Position numbers and translations under genes: made by a program | The notes under the pieces: generated by a model | Told to the model about the DNA's origin: nothing | The model's database searches: none | Seen by the model: the letters and a program-made list of their open reading frames with translations, nothing else | Assembly: GCA_037043235.1 (NCBI GenBank) | Contig: JAWRVZ010000024.1 | Location: 4,886,501 to 4,950,500, forward strand | Length of the DNA: 64,000 nucleotides | Reading direction: 5' to 3' | Source of the DNA: Rhodeus uyekii | Taxonomy: Eukaryota > Chordata > Actinopteri > Cypriniformes > Acheilognathidae | Shown here: piece after piece, positions 44,735 to 55,261 of the stretch | How positions within the stretch are numbered: the first letter of the stretch is position 1 | Layout: each line of letters begins with the position of its first letter

Positions 44735-47701
44735 TACGAGATTTTCGGTTTCTGGGATTTTCGGTTTCACTGGGCGGAGCTAACATGAATATTCATGATA
44801 TTCCTACGCATGCGCGTGCCGCGTGAAACTGAAAATACCAGTCAATGCTTGCACAAATCTCCACATTGAGAAAAGGTAATTAGATCTTAAACGACAAACC
44901 ACAGCTGTTTTTGTTTGCGAATATGAATTATTGTAGACATGTACAGTAAGATAAACGTACTAAACTGACACGAGTCTACGTTAATTTCAGTTACTCTCAT
45001 TTGCATATTATTTGTAGAAGTTAAACGGTCTTATTTTTGTGAACCTAGAGCAAAGCAACAAAACTGTATCTGTATCCTAATAAACTGTAACTTCCACTGG
45101 TGTGATTATTCTGCTGCCATAGGCTATAAACAGGAACATGCAATAGACCCTGTTGCACACATTCTTATCTTTTGCATTGTGTGTTTGTATAAATCTTACT
45201 CAAAATATTGCCATTATAAAGAATTTACTCAATTAATGTAGCTCATAACTTGATGTGTAATGTGTGGAATAAAATACAAGAGTGTCCCAGATGATAGTTT
45301 ATTGTTTTAGCAGACTGGACAAATCAAAAGACTCATGAAGTTCCCTGTAGTTTACAAAAAAATAACCAAACAGGAACTAAATGGGAACCTTAAAGGAATG
45401 TTTTGTGTTTACTGGGTTATAATCTTTTTTGTAGTTCGCATGTTTTGTGCAGTTCCTGAATGAAATCAGCATATTCACTTCATGTAATATCAAGATAAAG
45501 CACTGTAAACTCCAACTAGTGCTATACATTGATTACATTTCGTTGTGTTCTCCCTTTGTACCATGTGATGTCTTTTATTAGTTGTTTTCATTTATTGAAT
45601 ACGTCACTGACCGTAACAACTGCAATAAACCTATTGCAATGTATCATATATGATGTTTTTAATTCAGACTGTTCATTCTCCATGTCCTCTGGTTGTTGTC
45701 TCTATGCTGTCAGGTTGGAAAAGTCTGAAAAACATTGATGAAAATTAAAAAATGTTTACCATGTTTCCAGTATTGTGGAAATGTATTATGCATAATAATA
45801 TTTTCTCCACAAAAATGTGTTTTAAGGCAGTTATTTCTATATTTTGCTGTAGTGTGTCAGTAGGAAATATTAGTTTCAAAGTATCCCTTTTGGCATTCAT
45901 TTTAATTGTAATTAATTCAATAAGATTTTTGTAGTCAAGGAGTCTGACAACAGATAGTGTTGATAGTACTCTCCACACAGAGATCTGATCTCACCATCCT
46001 CGATATAATGATTACATGAAGAAACAGAACAAAACTAAGACTAAATCCTTACAAATTAAAATTATGGTTTAAGGTTCCACTTGCACAGTGAAACCAAAAT
46101 TTCCAGAACACCTGTATGATTACAGATACACTGATTTTCAATAGAAGAGCAGATATAGAATATTATTAAATTACATAAACTATTGAATCTATGTATTGCT
46201 ATGGTCTTCTGTTAAGCTTTAAAACAGTGTTGGTTCTGACAATGACTGAAATAACATCTACAACCATATCAGTGTCCTTTTAAACACTTCACAACCAGTG
46301 GTGTTACTCTTTGTCATCTGTTCTTTCTTTGACCATGCATGTTTTGCACCATGTACCTGCATGTTGTGCTTATTACTGTGCTTCTATTAGAGGCACTTTT
46401 GACCTGCAATATTGAAAAATTAAAAATCTATTAGATCTATTTTAAAACATTTATGATATTCTGGCATCCTGATATTGGCTTTTTCTTAATCACTCTTAAG
46501 ATTTGCAAGACAAAATTTTGGAATCAGGAATTTAAGAAATGTAAACTTTTATTCAGCAAGGATGCATTAAATTGATCAAAAGTGACAGTAAAGACATTTG
46601 CAATGTCAAATGATGTACTTCAAATAAATGCTGTTCTTTTGAACTTTCTATTTAAAGAATCCTGAAAACACTGTATAATGATTTCCACACTTCATTAAGC
46701 AGCACTTCCCTTTTAAACATGATAATAATCAGAAATGTTTCTTAAGCAGCAAATCATCATCAAATGATTTCTGAAGGATCTTGTGACACTGAAGAGTGGA
46801 GGAATGAGCTCTGCCATCACAAGATTTAAAAAAAAAAAAAAAAAAAAAAAAATAATATATATATATATATTAAAACAGAAAACAGCATTTCACAATATTA
46901 TAGTTTTTTAAGTGCAGTCTTCGTACTAATACCAAACCTTTGAAGAGTACTGTAGGTCTATTGTATAAAAACAAAAATGTGTTTCACCCAAAATGTTAAA
47001 ATAAATTACATTATTTTTGCCAGTATGCATAATTAAATAAAATTATTTTGAACATAAAATTGGTTACTATATTCTGTAAAAGGATGTAAAATATTTCTCT
47101 CATTTAAAAAATGTTACTTTTTTATTTTATTTCTTACAATTTTGTCCATATAATTTTAAATCAAAATTGATTTATGTATTAAGGCAACACAATCATGTTT
47201 GTGTGGGTCTTAAGTTATTGGCCTATATATACAAAATAAGCAAGAATATAGTAATAAAAAAAGCTTGTAGCCCACAGATGCATTTAAGGTTTATTTCAGT
47301 CATCACATTCAACAGATGATTAGTACGTTTAAAGCATCACAAGGTACAAAGGAAGAACACAACAATATAATCATTGTATCTAGTGGAAGTTTGCAGTGCT
47401 TTATCTTGATATTATATGAAGTGAATATGTCATTATATATTCAGGAACTGCACAAAACATGCGAACTAATAAAAACATTATAAACTGTCATGAAACGATA
47501 AACAATTGAAGCGTATTTAGACATACATTCGCGCTGAAACTATATTTACCTTTCTTTTAAATAATCCATTAAACTTGCGGAGAAACAAAGAGGAGCGTAA
47601 ACTAAAATTCTCAGTTTCACGCGCATGTCCGGGAAAGTCATGAATATTCATGTAAGCTCCACCCACTGAAACCAAAAATTCCAGAAACCGAAAATCTCGT
47701 A
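44735..47701. mobile_element. Nested fold-back DNA element with long inverted arms
   Basis: The element spans 44737-47699 with TA on both sides. The left end CGAGATTTTCGGTTTCTGG matches the right end on the minus strand (CGAGATTTTCGGTTTCTGG), and similarity continues for about 95 bp through ACATGAATATTCATGA. A second inverted match lies further in: 45434-45570 (GTTCGCATGTTTTGTGCAG, ATATCAAGATAAAGCACTG) against the complement of 47330-47467. The arms are separated from the termini by about 600 bp on the left and about 135 bp on the right, so one arm has lost or gained sequence. No transposase was seen. Confidence 0.75.
46540..46870 (+). repeat. Common teleost dispersed repeat ending in poly(A) and (TA)n
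   Basis: TTATTCAGCAAGGATGCATT, AATGCTGTTCTTTTGAAC and AAATGATTTCTGAAGGATC form a sequence I recognise as very widespread in cyprinid genomes, often in untranslated regions. It ends here in 25 A residues (46828-46852) and a short TA run. It lies in the middle of the fold-back element. A related front part occurs at 59064-59220. Confidence 0.65.
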
Positions 47702-48094
47702 TTATGGAGAGCAAAATCTTTTATATATAAATCTTTTTAAGTTTTATATAAAATGACATAAGAGTAAAGAATTTTGAATGTTTGTTCTTTTAACTTTTAC
47801 TTTACTTACTTGTTTACTTTATTTCTAACTTGTATAATTTAGACAGGATATATTTAAAAAAAAATTAAGTATTTTAAAAATATTTTTATATTTTTAAGTT
47901 ATTTAAGGTATAAGTTGATTTATTCCAGAATAATATTTCTGTCTGTTTTTATTAACATCTAATTTAAAAAAGGTAAGTTTTAAAAGTTTAGTTTTAGTGT
48001 TTTCAATAAATGTTTATCCTGTTCGGCCCGCGGCCTAAAGTTTTTTGGGATTTTGGCCCCCTGTGCAATTGAGTTTGACACCCCTGTTCTAGAT

Positions 48095-48939
48095 TGTGTG
48101 TAGTCATCATTGCAAGAGGGGAACTGATTTAAAGCATCGGAGTACACCGATAGGTCAAACAGTCAGCCGGTCACATTAAACAGTTGAACTGTGTGTGCTT
48201 TTCATACATCAGCATGCGGTTTGAACCGGCCTTAAGCATCTTTTCTCTCAATTCCCCTTCTAAGCAAGTGGAAAGGAAAATATTTATGAAGCCAGGTCGT
48301 AGAATCAAGCGTTGTCCATGAAGGACTGTATTTAAAGAGATGAAGCTGTTTCTCTCTGACTCTGCACTACTGTCTGTGGGTTAGACAGGCCATGACACGT
48401 GTGTGCTTGTGTTTTAAGAGGTTAAGGCTTGCAGTGCCATTGGAGCTGCAGGTAAAACATTATTATCAAGTGGATTTAGAGAAGAACATGCTGTGGGTCA
48501 AAACACTGGGTCGACACCCCGGGATGTGAAACTTTACCTCAGGCAAAGCTGAAAGAAGATCTCTATATATCAGTCTCTGTTGGACCATGCTGTTCCCCTT
48601 CCCCAGGGGGATGGGTTTCTTATCACAGAATGCAGAAATGTAATAACTAATGAGCTGGATTGGAAGCAGATTTCATTAATTATACAAAACACATGAACAT
48701 ATTAACATCCAAATTAGAGCTAGAAGGCAAAATTCTTAATTCTAACATGGAGGCCAAATCGTTTTCATATGAAAAATCATTCTCGTGTTTAAAGGAGCAT
48801 GTGCATTGGAACAGCACTTCAGAAAATAGATTTTGTTATTTAATGTTCACGTTTAAATTAGACCAGTTTAAATCAAGAAAATTGCCACAGGCTACTTCCA
48901 CATTCTGTCTAGTCATTTCTTGGTGTTGCGACAGAGCTC
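48095..48939. other. Gene-free stretch
   Basis: No recognised element. The open frame from 48660 runs into the following LTR-like sequence and shows no domain. Confidence 0.4.
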
Positions 48940-49347
48940 TGACAGAGCTCTCAGTTTTGAGTCGGGATTCGGCATTCATGACCCATGTGTTTGTCCTTGT
49001 TGTGAGCGTCCGAGACGTGTGTTTGCTCGTCCTCCTGCACTCTACGTCATGTGAGTGGGCGTGGTTTTCGAGCTTTGCACGAGCCTCGCTCTCTCTTGTC
49101 TTTGTGTAATTTTTAGCACACGGTTCGTGTTTACATCGGCCGCGTGCTTTCATGTTGTGTTGGGTGGCGTGCAGTTTGTGTTTCACCAGCTGCACGCCAT
49201 CTTTGTTTCATGTGGACACGTGGCGATGTGTGCGTTCGCATTGGCTGTGTGATCGTGTCTTGTAATTGTGTAACCCCGCCCGTCTTGTTCCCCTGTTATC
49301 ACTTGATTTGCCCCAGTTGTTTCCAACTCAATTATCCTCCCTTCTAT

Positions 49348-50737
49348 GTCTATTTCAGGGGTCGGCAACCCAAAATGTTGAAAGAGCCATATTGGACCAA
49401 AAAAAAACAAAAAACAAATATATCTGGAGCCGCAAAAAATTAAAAGCCTTATATAAGCCTTATAATGAAGGCAACACATGCTGTATGTATCTATATTAGC
49501 TATATTTAGCCTACTATAAAAATGATTAGGTTGGCCATAAATACATAATGAGCATTTATGATTAAATGTTTATTTTTCCTGCAGTGCATTCTGTTGAGAA
49601 CGACGCACCACGCGACTGTTCTTTTGTACAATGTCGCCTCAAGTTTAACTTCTTTACAATATTAATGAATTGTTTCATTGCTTTGATAAAATTAAAGAAA
49701 TGCAATAAAGAAATCCGATTTTTAATGTTATTTTTATTTTGACGATTCGAGAAAAAAATTTAATGTGCATAACGTGCCCCTTATTTGGGCACTAAACAAG
49801 TGCAATAAAACGCAGCCTGCATTTATAAAAATAAAACCGCAGCCTTTTTAAAAGGTAAAGTATATAAACTCAAATGAATACAGTTTAAGTTTAATTTCTG
49901 TGCAAATGCCAAACAAGTCAGTGCAAAAAACACTGTTTGAAAACGAATGGGAAAACGAAAGTTTGAACTGTGAACGGTTTTCCACGTTTTATTATCTCCC
50001 GGGTTGCATCAAAACTTGCAGCAGTAGTGGAGTTTGGAGATGCAATCCACTTCTTAAATCTATTTTTTCGCTCCTCTAATTTCTCCCGAAGCAATGTAAT
50101 CGCACTTTTTCTCTCTTACCTAACTGGATACTCGGCTGCAAATGTAGCATGACTTCCCTGGAATTACTCTTTTTGATAATTGACAACTTCTCGCTACGAA
50201 GCAAACATTCAGGCAATCCTTCTGCATTGGCAATGAATGCAAATGATTCGGTCCAAGAAACGTTGAACCAGTCATTTTTCTCTTTTCCCCTTTGGGATCC
50301 ATGGCCCATCATACAGCCGCCGGTAGAGATGGGACATCTGAAGCGAGGCTCCGGAGTTTGTGTCGAGCAAAAAGGGGCGTTCCAGATGAAGCCCCGATTC
50401 GAGGCGTGTATCGTTTCCGCGAAAATCACGTGACGATGACAAACGAGGCCTCGGTTTCTGTTGAATCCGTCATTGCTTCATTCTGAGTATCGCTTCCGGA
50501 TAAAAGTGGTTCGAAACCTTGCGCTTCTTGTACTGTGTTGCCAGATTGAGCGGGTACGGAGCTATCACGCATGCTGTGCGAAACTCCGTTCCTCCGTGGG
50601 CAGAGCGATAGCGGACCGATCGCGGATAGCGGGGCTGCTGCTACAAGTTACGTGCAGGGGATGAAAGAGCCGCAGCACAGGGGTGAAAGAGCCGCATGCG
50701 GCTCCGGAGCCGCGGGTTGCCGACCCCTGGTCTATTT
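49348..50737 (-). mobile_element. hAT element with 8-bp target duplication
   Basis: The element spans 49356-50729 and is flanked by GTCTATTT on both sides (49348-49355, 50730-50737). The termini are a perfect 15-bp inverted repeat, CAGGGGTCGGCAACC. Subterminal words AAAGAGCC/GGAGCCGC recur at both ends, and the right side has GCCGCATGCGGCTCCGG. A minus-strand transposase relic is present. These are typical of fish hAT (Charlie/Ac-type) elements. Confidence 0.93.
50076..50310 (-). pseudogene. hAT transposase N-terminal relic
   Basis: On the minus strand a start-like MDPKGEKRKM at about 50302 and, one frame over, WFNVSWTESFAFIA...LPECLL and LSIIKKSN...REVML resemble the N-terminal BED-type zinc-finger region of hAT transposases of the GTF2IRD2/ZBED-related type, with aromatic residues, a Cys-Leu-x pair and a spaced 'K-x-x-N' and 'R...' block. 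A frameshift separates the start from this region, and one zinc-ligand Cys/His pair is not intact. The RNase H-like catalytic domain is deleted. The function would be DNA binding and cut-and-paste transposition. This copy is dead. Confidence 0.55.
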
Positions 50738-50969
50738 AATCCCTTTGTGTTTGCTGTCTTGTGCTGTTTCGTCATCGTATCAAGGTGGTGTTTTCATGTT
50801 TTGTTCTTGTCTAGTCCTGAGTCCCGTTCTAGTAGCAAAGTCTAGTCTTGTCTTTCCCCCTCGGGGTGGTTTTTGTTGCATTTTTGTTTCATTTTCCGTT
50901 TAATAAAGTTCCTCATCGTTTTGCACATTGAGTCCTCTCCTCATCCCCTTCCACAAACCTGACAGACAG

Positions 50970-51588
50970 TTCTTGGTTCCTGTCCTTAATTGGTGTCACA
51001 GTTATTTCTGTAGCGGTGAATGAGAATGAACTATATTATATTTTTGGTGTTCCGATTTGTAGAAAACAATGCAGTAGAAAGGTCCATTTTTTACTTGGGT
51101 GTTTAAATATAGATTTACTGATAACCAGGTGAAAGGGTAATTCTGGTTCATCAATCAATAGCTCAGCTCCAGTCAGATCAGTGGGATTACTGGCAAGAGC
51201 AGAAATGATAAAGTCTGAAAGGACATTACACAGGTTGTGGTTTCCATGGTGACTATGAATGTTCTTTGAGAGCTGAAATGGGGGGGGGGGGGGGGGGTAT
51301 ATCTCTTGATAAGAACATTTGTTTGAAAACAGGGGGAAATTGTATGTTTTGACGTTGTTTTATGCCTTAAGATATTATTCCTGGCAATGCTCTCTGGCTC
51401 TCACTTTCAGAGCATTCTGGGCCTGATTGATTGTACTCTGTAAACTATCTGCGAGAAGGAACGATTCACTTAATCAGTGGATCTTAGAGATTGACGGTAG
51501 AAGTTTAATAAGAACACCAAAGCTCTTTCTCTCATTCTTTTAAATTGGTATTCAGTGTACAGTTGCTACTTTGTAAGCCTTAAAGTGA
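50970..51588. other. Gene-free stretch with poly-G tract
   Basis: No coding sequence was recognised. It holds an 18-base G run at 51280-51297. Confidence 0.5.
51280..51297. repeat. Poly-G tract, 18 bases
   Basis: Uninterrupted G18 on the plus strand is directly visible. It could form G-quadruplex structure, and sequencing length error is likely. Confidence 0.95.
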
Positions 51589-51680
51589 TTATTTTCTCTC
51601 CACCGTGTCATCCCAGACCTTTATAACTTTCTCTGTCATGGATTACAACAAAAAAAGGATTTTGAAGAATTTAACACTTT
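51589..51680 (+). repeat. Fragment of common cyprinid repeat
   Basis: CCACCGTGTCATCCCAGACC and AAAAAGGATTTTGAAGAATT resemble the widespread 'tcattccaaacctgtatgac' repeat family. The opposite end of such an element is suggested at 60298-60393. Confidence 0.4.
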
Positions 51681-51713
51681 TCTTCTTGCAATTTAAACTT
51701 CAAAACTGATGCC

Positions 51714-51961
51714 ATTAACTCTTTCCTCACTAGCAGTTGCCAGTTTACCGCTAGTATTTTTGATGGTTTTCAAAACCATCATGGGCCACAACCATCAAAT
51801 TTTTGGGATAAAAGCAATACTTTTATGGTTTGTTTCTACGGGGGTTTTATGTGTTTTGATCTGGAGATTCTGTACACTCTTTCTGACGATGCATAATAGT
51901 GCCTCATAACAGTGAAAACACAGAAAGTCTGAAAATTCAATGGGGGGGGGGGGGGGGGGGG
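51714..51961. repeat. Repeat fragment ending in poly-G (20 bases)
   Basis: TTAACTCTTTCCTCACTAGC and GTATTTTTGATGGTTTTC match the start of 42286-42500. It ends in an uninterrupted G20 (51942-51961) followed by TTAA. TTAA on both sides is suggestive of a TTAA-targeting DNA transposon, but inverted ends are not clear. Confidence 0.45.
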
Positions 51962-53356
51962 TTAAAGTGGTCCATATGACAGTATACGTCTCCTAGGAAC
52001 AGACCAAACTTATCTAATAACTCAAGAGAAATTTTGAAATATGACCTAGCTCTACTGGTTACATTTATGAGAGTTCATTAGAAACACACAAGATAAGTGC
52101 AGCGAACTTCATCCATCTTGTTTCACTTCCGATCTCACACACATTGTCATTACACAACACCTCAAAATAATTCACACAACAACACAACACAGTGGTATTT
52201 TTATATTGAAGACACTATAAGGCTCTTACCAATCAAATTGAATCAGCAGGCTGTCAAGAAAATCCATCTTTGCACTGCAGAAGTGGCACAGAAGCTGAAA
52301 TGGCATTTAGATGCATTTACACGGATGACAGGAATCCATTTATATTGAGATACTGAGATTAATGTTTTAAATATAAAATTTAATATAGAAACATAAAAAA
52401 TTTTGAAAAATTGAATTAGACTTTATATATGAATATAAAATTGGCAGGAGTTTTATTATTATTTATATAAATGACCTTATATCAAACACATGGCCACCCT
52501 TTATGGACTATTTTATGATACTTTTATGGTGTTTTTACATTTTGAAAGTTGCACTGATTGTAGTTGCATGGAAAAGTTCTTTTCTTTTTTCCCTTCTTTC
52601 TTTTGAGCCTCTTTGGAGAGTCACAGGTGTTTGCAATGGCATGATGAAAATAAATGAAATTTTTTGATTTTGGGTGAACCGTCCCTTTTTTTTTCACTTC
52701 CCAAACTGTGAAGCAAGATATTACACCATTCGCAGTTTAAACTCTGCTTGTTGTTGGAATAACAATTTTCCAACAAACAGCGTGAGCCAAACATGCTTTA
52801 CTGATGCCCATCCACCCCCATCCACACACAACGCAAACTTCACAACACTGTCAAGGGGATTGCTTAGGATAGGGAGGTTGCCGCAATTCTTTGATGCCAC
52901 AGCAGGATTCCATTAAAGATGTGCAGTATGAGACAATGACAGGCTTTCAGAACTGCACTTCACATTGGGATAGTGTTGGCGAGAAACAAAGAGACAGAAG
53001 GAAAGAAAAGAGAGTGAAGACTGCGGGAAAAAAAGGGCATGTTTAATGAAGTCCCAAAACAAAAAGACGTATACACACTCTCACACTCCAAAAGAGCGTG
53101 CTTGATAAGTGCAGGCCTTTGTTTTTACAATTTTCCTGGGAAACGTTTAGCACAATCTGCACATACACATTAATGATTCCTTTCATTTCAATACCGCTTT
53201 TTTCACACTCAAAGCATTTTTCAAAGAGATATTGTGTGAGCATCTACCTGGATGATGCAACGGCAGACAAAGAGCACAAGAACAGCCTCCACACACCCGC
53301 TAACAGTGAGCACGTTCAGCGTACTGAACATTAGCTTGTTGAAATGACCTGTTGTC
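51962..53356. other. Gene-free stretch
   Basis: About 52619-52700 (ATTTTGGGTGAACCGTCCC) looks like the end of a common cyprinid repeat. Otherwise nothing was recognised. Confidence 0.4.
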
Positions 53357-54345
53357 CGGATTTACATGCAAACCAATAACCTGGCAACGCAAGGAAACTG
53401 AGTTTACAAGACTTTATTTCCCAGTAGTGACGTCAAAATATGTTTAAACAATGTATGTTTCAACAACAACGATGTACTAAAAAAAGATGACAATATTGTG
53501 AAAAGAATCGCCGTTCACACGGATCTGAGAAAATTACAAAAAATGTCAAGTCAGTAAAAGGCGATGTCACTTTATCAAGAAACACCATGCAATCATTTGA
53601 TACGAATGTGGGAACATGTAATACACATGCTTCTGATGTCACCTTTTTCACAAATTCACATGGAGAAGGTAAAGCTATTAGGAAATTAACTTCAAGCAAC
53701 ACAAGCAACTCGCTAAACAACAACAGTGTAAATAAAACTGGCAAAATGCAAACTTATTTATTATTCATGCCCTATGCATGCTGGGAACAACAGTACCGTA
53801 AAGTCAAGTCAGTTCTACTTCATTTTGAACCTTTTAAATAGTATAAATGATAAAAATCAAACATGAGAACTAGTAAATGTAGTGAACTGTAGAATATGTT
53901 AAGCATTTTCATGTTGTCCAATAAATGAATGGCCAAAACACATAAAAAGTTTTGTGTAAACACTCTGAGAATTTAATTTGATGTTTTGTTTTTAACACAC
54001 ACCTCATACGGTTCATACAGTATATTATCATCTCATGGACAGCTTTTTGACTGTAGCATTTCTTCAGCTTTTATAATTTTTTGCATCAAGAAAGAGTTTG
54101 ATTTTGCGATATATTTCCTGGATGTGCTTAAATCCACACTTAGGAGGCATTCCTGTCTTATTTCACACATAAGAAATAAGGTTAATGCATTTCCATGCTG
54201 GACGAAATCGCTGTGAGGGGCAAATATTTAGATGTGTCATTTATGATCTTACTCTGATAAAGGAAAACGGGTCAACGCGTTTACGTGATCACGTGCATTG
54301 TCGGCTTTTTAAGCGTAATCGGGTAATAAGAACGTGCATGTGAGA
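53357..54345. mobile_element. Possible decayed DNA element
   Basis: The left side TTTACATGCAAACCAATAACC and the right side on the minus strand CTCACATGCACGTTCTTATTACCC share an ACATGCA...ATAA/ATTACC pattern in inverted orientation, a motif of fish hAT-type repeats. There is no target duplication and the interior is featureless. Confidence 0.3.
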
Positions 54346-55129
54346 GGAGATATAGGCAAACAGTGAATATGCCGATTAGAAGCTCATGATATATTTTTAT
54401 TATCCACAGACAGTCTAGACTAGTTCTGATCCGATAGACAGTGTCTTTTTACATACATGATTATACTGGGGCATTAATACTCATATGGTACAAAGAGAAA
54501 ATGTTTTGTGGCATTGTAAATACAGCAGAAAAGATTTAGATTCCAAGTTACAAAAATATCCAAACATTTTTATCATTTATACTCAGAAAACTCAGTTGCT
54601 TGAAGTTAATTTCCTAATCTTGATTAGTTATTTGGGTTATAAAATGATACATTGATTGTTACTGTTTTTGTGTTTTTGAGTGTGTGTATCTGATTCTCTT
54701 GTTTGATACATTTATATAGACATAATATCTCACAGATAAGACTCTAAGCGTCATTGGACTGTTTGAAATCAATGTATTTAATATTATGCAAAGTGAAAAA
54801 AGATGAAATGCCTGCAAGACAGTTATTTTTACTGTGGCATAGTGAATATTCAACAATGCTGAGAAAGACAATGTATTATTATCTGATGAAAATTGTTACT
54901 TAATGGTAAAAGTTACTGTCGAATCCCCCATAGTGCATTAAAAATGTAGCCAAAATAGCTTGAGAATGTTTAAGTACCAAGTCAAGCAAAGAAATCGTGA
55001 GTATTAGCATGGAGTACCTTGAAAACGCATCTTTTCAAGGTTGGATTGCTGTTATATGTCGACTTCTGTTACTATTTATGGGAGACAGACATGCCTGCTC
55101 TGTCATTCAGTGTCAGTCAGCAGCGTACT
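54346..55129. other. Gene-free stretch
   Basis: No recognised element or coding sequence. Confidence 0.4.
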
Positions 55130-55261
55130 GAGATGAAAGTCTGTTGAGGCGTACAGTGGTTTAATCAGAGATTTGGGGTTTGATGTTGAAAGCAGAGGCC
55201 ACTAATGGATTCAATAGATGTAGAGTCTCCAGAGAGAGGACTTTGAGCAGCAGGGATTACA
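55130..55261 (+). repeat. Dispersed repeat pair, copy 2 (possible second SINE)
   Basis: It is collinear with 17653-17786. GTACAGTGGTTTAATCAGAG followed by TTTGGGGTTTGATGTTG resembles tRNA A-box and B-box regions. After CTCCAGAGAGAGGA and GAGCAGCAGGGATTACA the similarity to copy 1 fades. Confidence 0.6.

Larger units (their letters stand above)
44194..48094. mobile_element. hAT element with 8-bp target duplication, containing nested insertions
   Basis: The element spans 44202-48086 and is flanked by TTCTAGAT on both sides (44194-44201, 48087-48094). The left end is CATAGGTGTCAAACTCAA; the right end on the minus strand is CAGGGGTGTCAAACTCAA. GC-rich subterminal words (GGCCCGCGGGCC, CGGCCCGCGGCC) lie just inside both ends, as in high-copy fish hAT elements. 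Nearly 3 kb of the interior is a separate fold-back element (44737-47699). No transposase frame was recognised in the remaining sequence. Confidence 0.88.
48940..50964 (+). mobile_element. LTR-like sequence F, split by a hAT insertion
   Basis: The left part (to 49355) contains GTGTAACCCCGCCCGTCTTG. The right part (from 50738) contains TTTCCCCCTCGGGGTGG, AATAAA and the end CAAACCTGACA. Both stretches align with solo LTR E (31731-32060) in the same order. The right flank GACAG occurs near the presumed left edge (48941), but the sequence there does not begin with TG, so the 5' boundary is unresolved. Without the 1374-bp hAT insert and its duplicated 8-mer it would be about 640 bp. Confidence 0.6.

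Noticed and set aside
48930..48945. GACAG as the left target duplication of LTR-like sequence F
   Set aside because: The sequence following either GACAG does not begin with TG as the other family members do, so the boundary was left open.
48660..49195. 149- and 119-codon overlapping frames
   Set aside because: They run into the LTR-like sequence on opposite strands, and neither shows a domain or repeats the frame in related copies.
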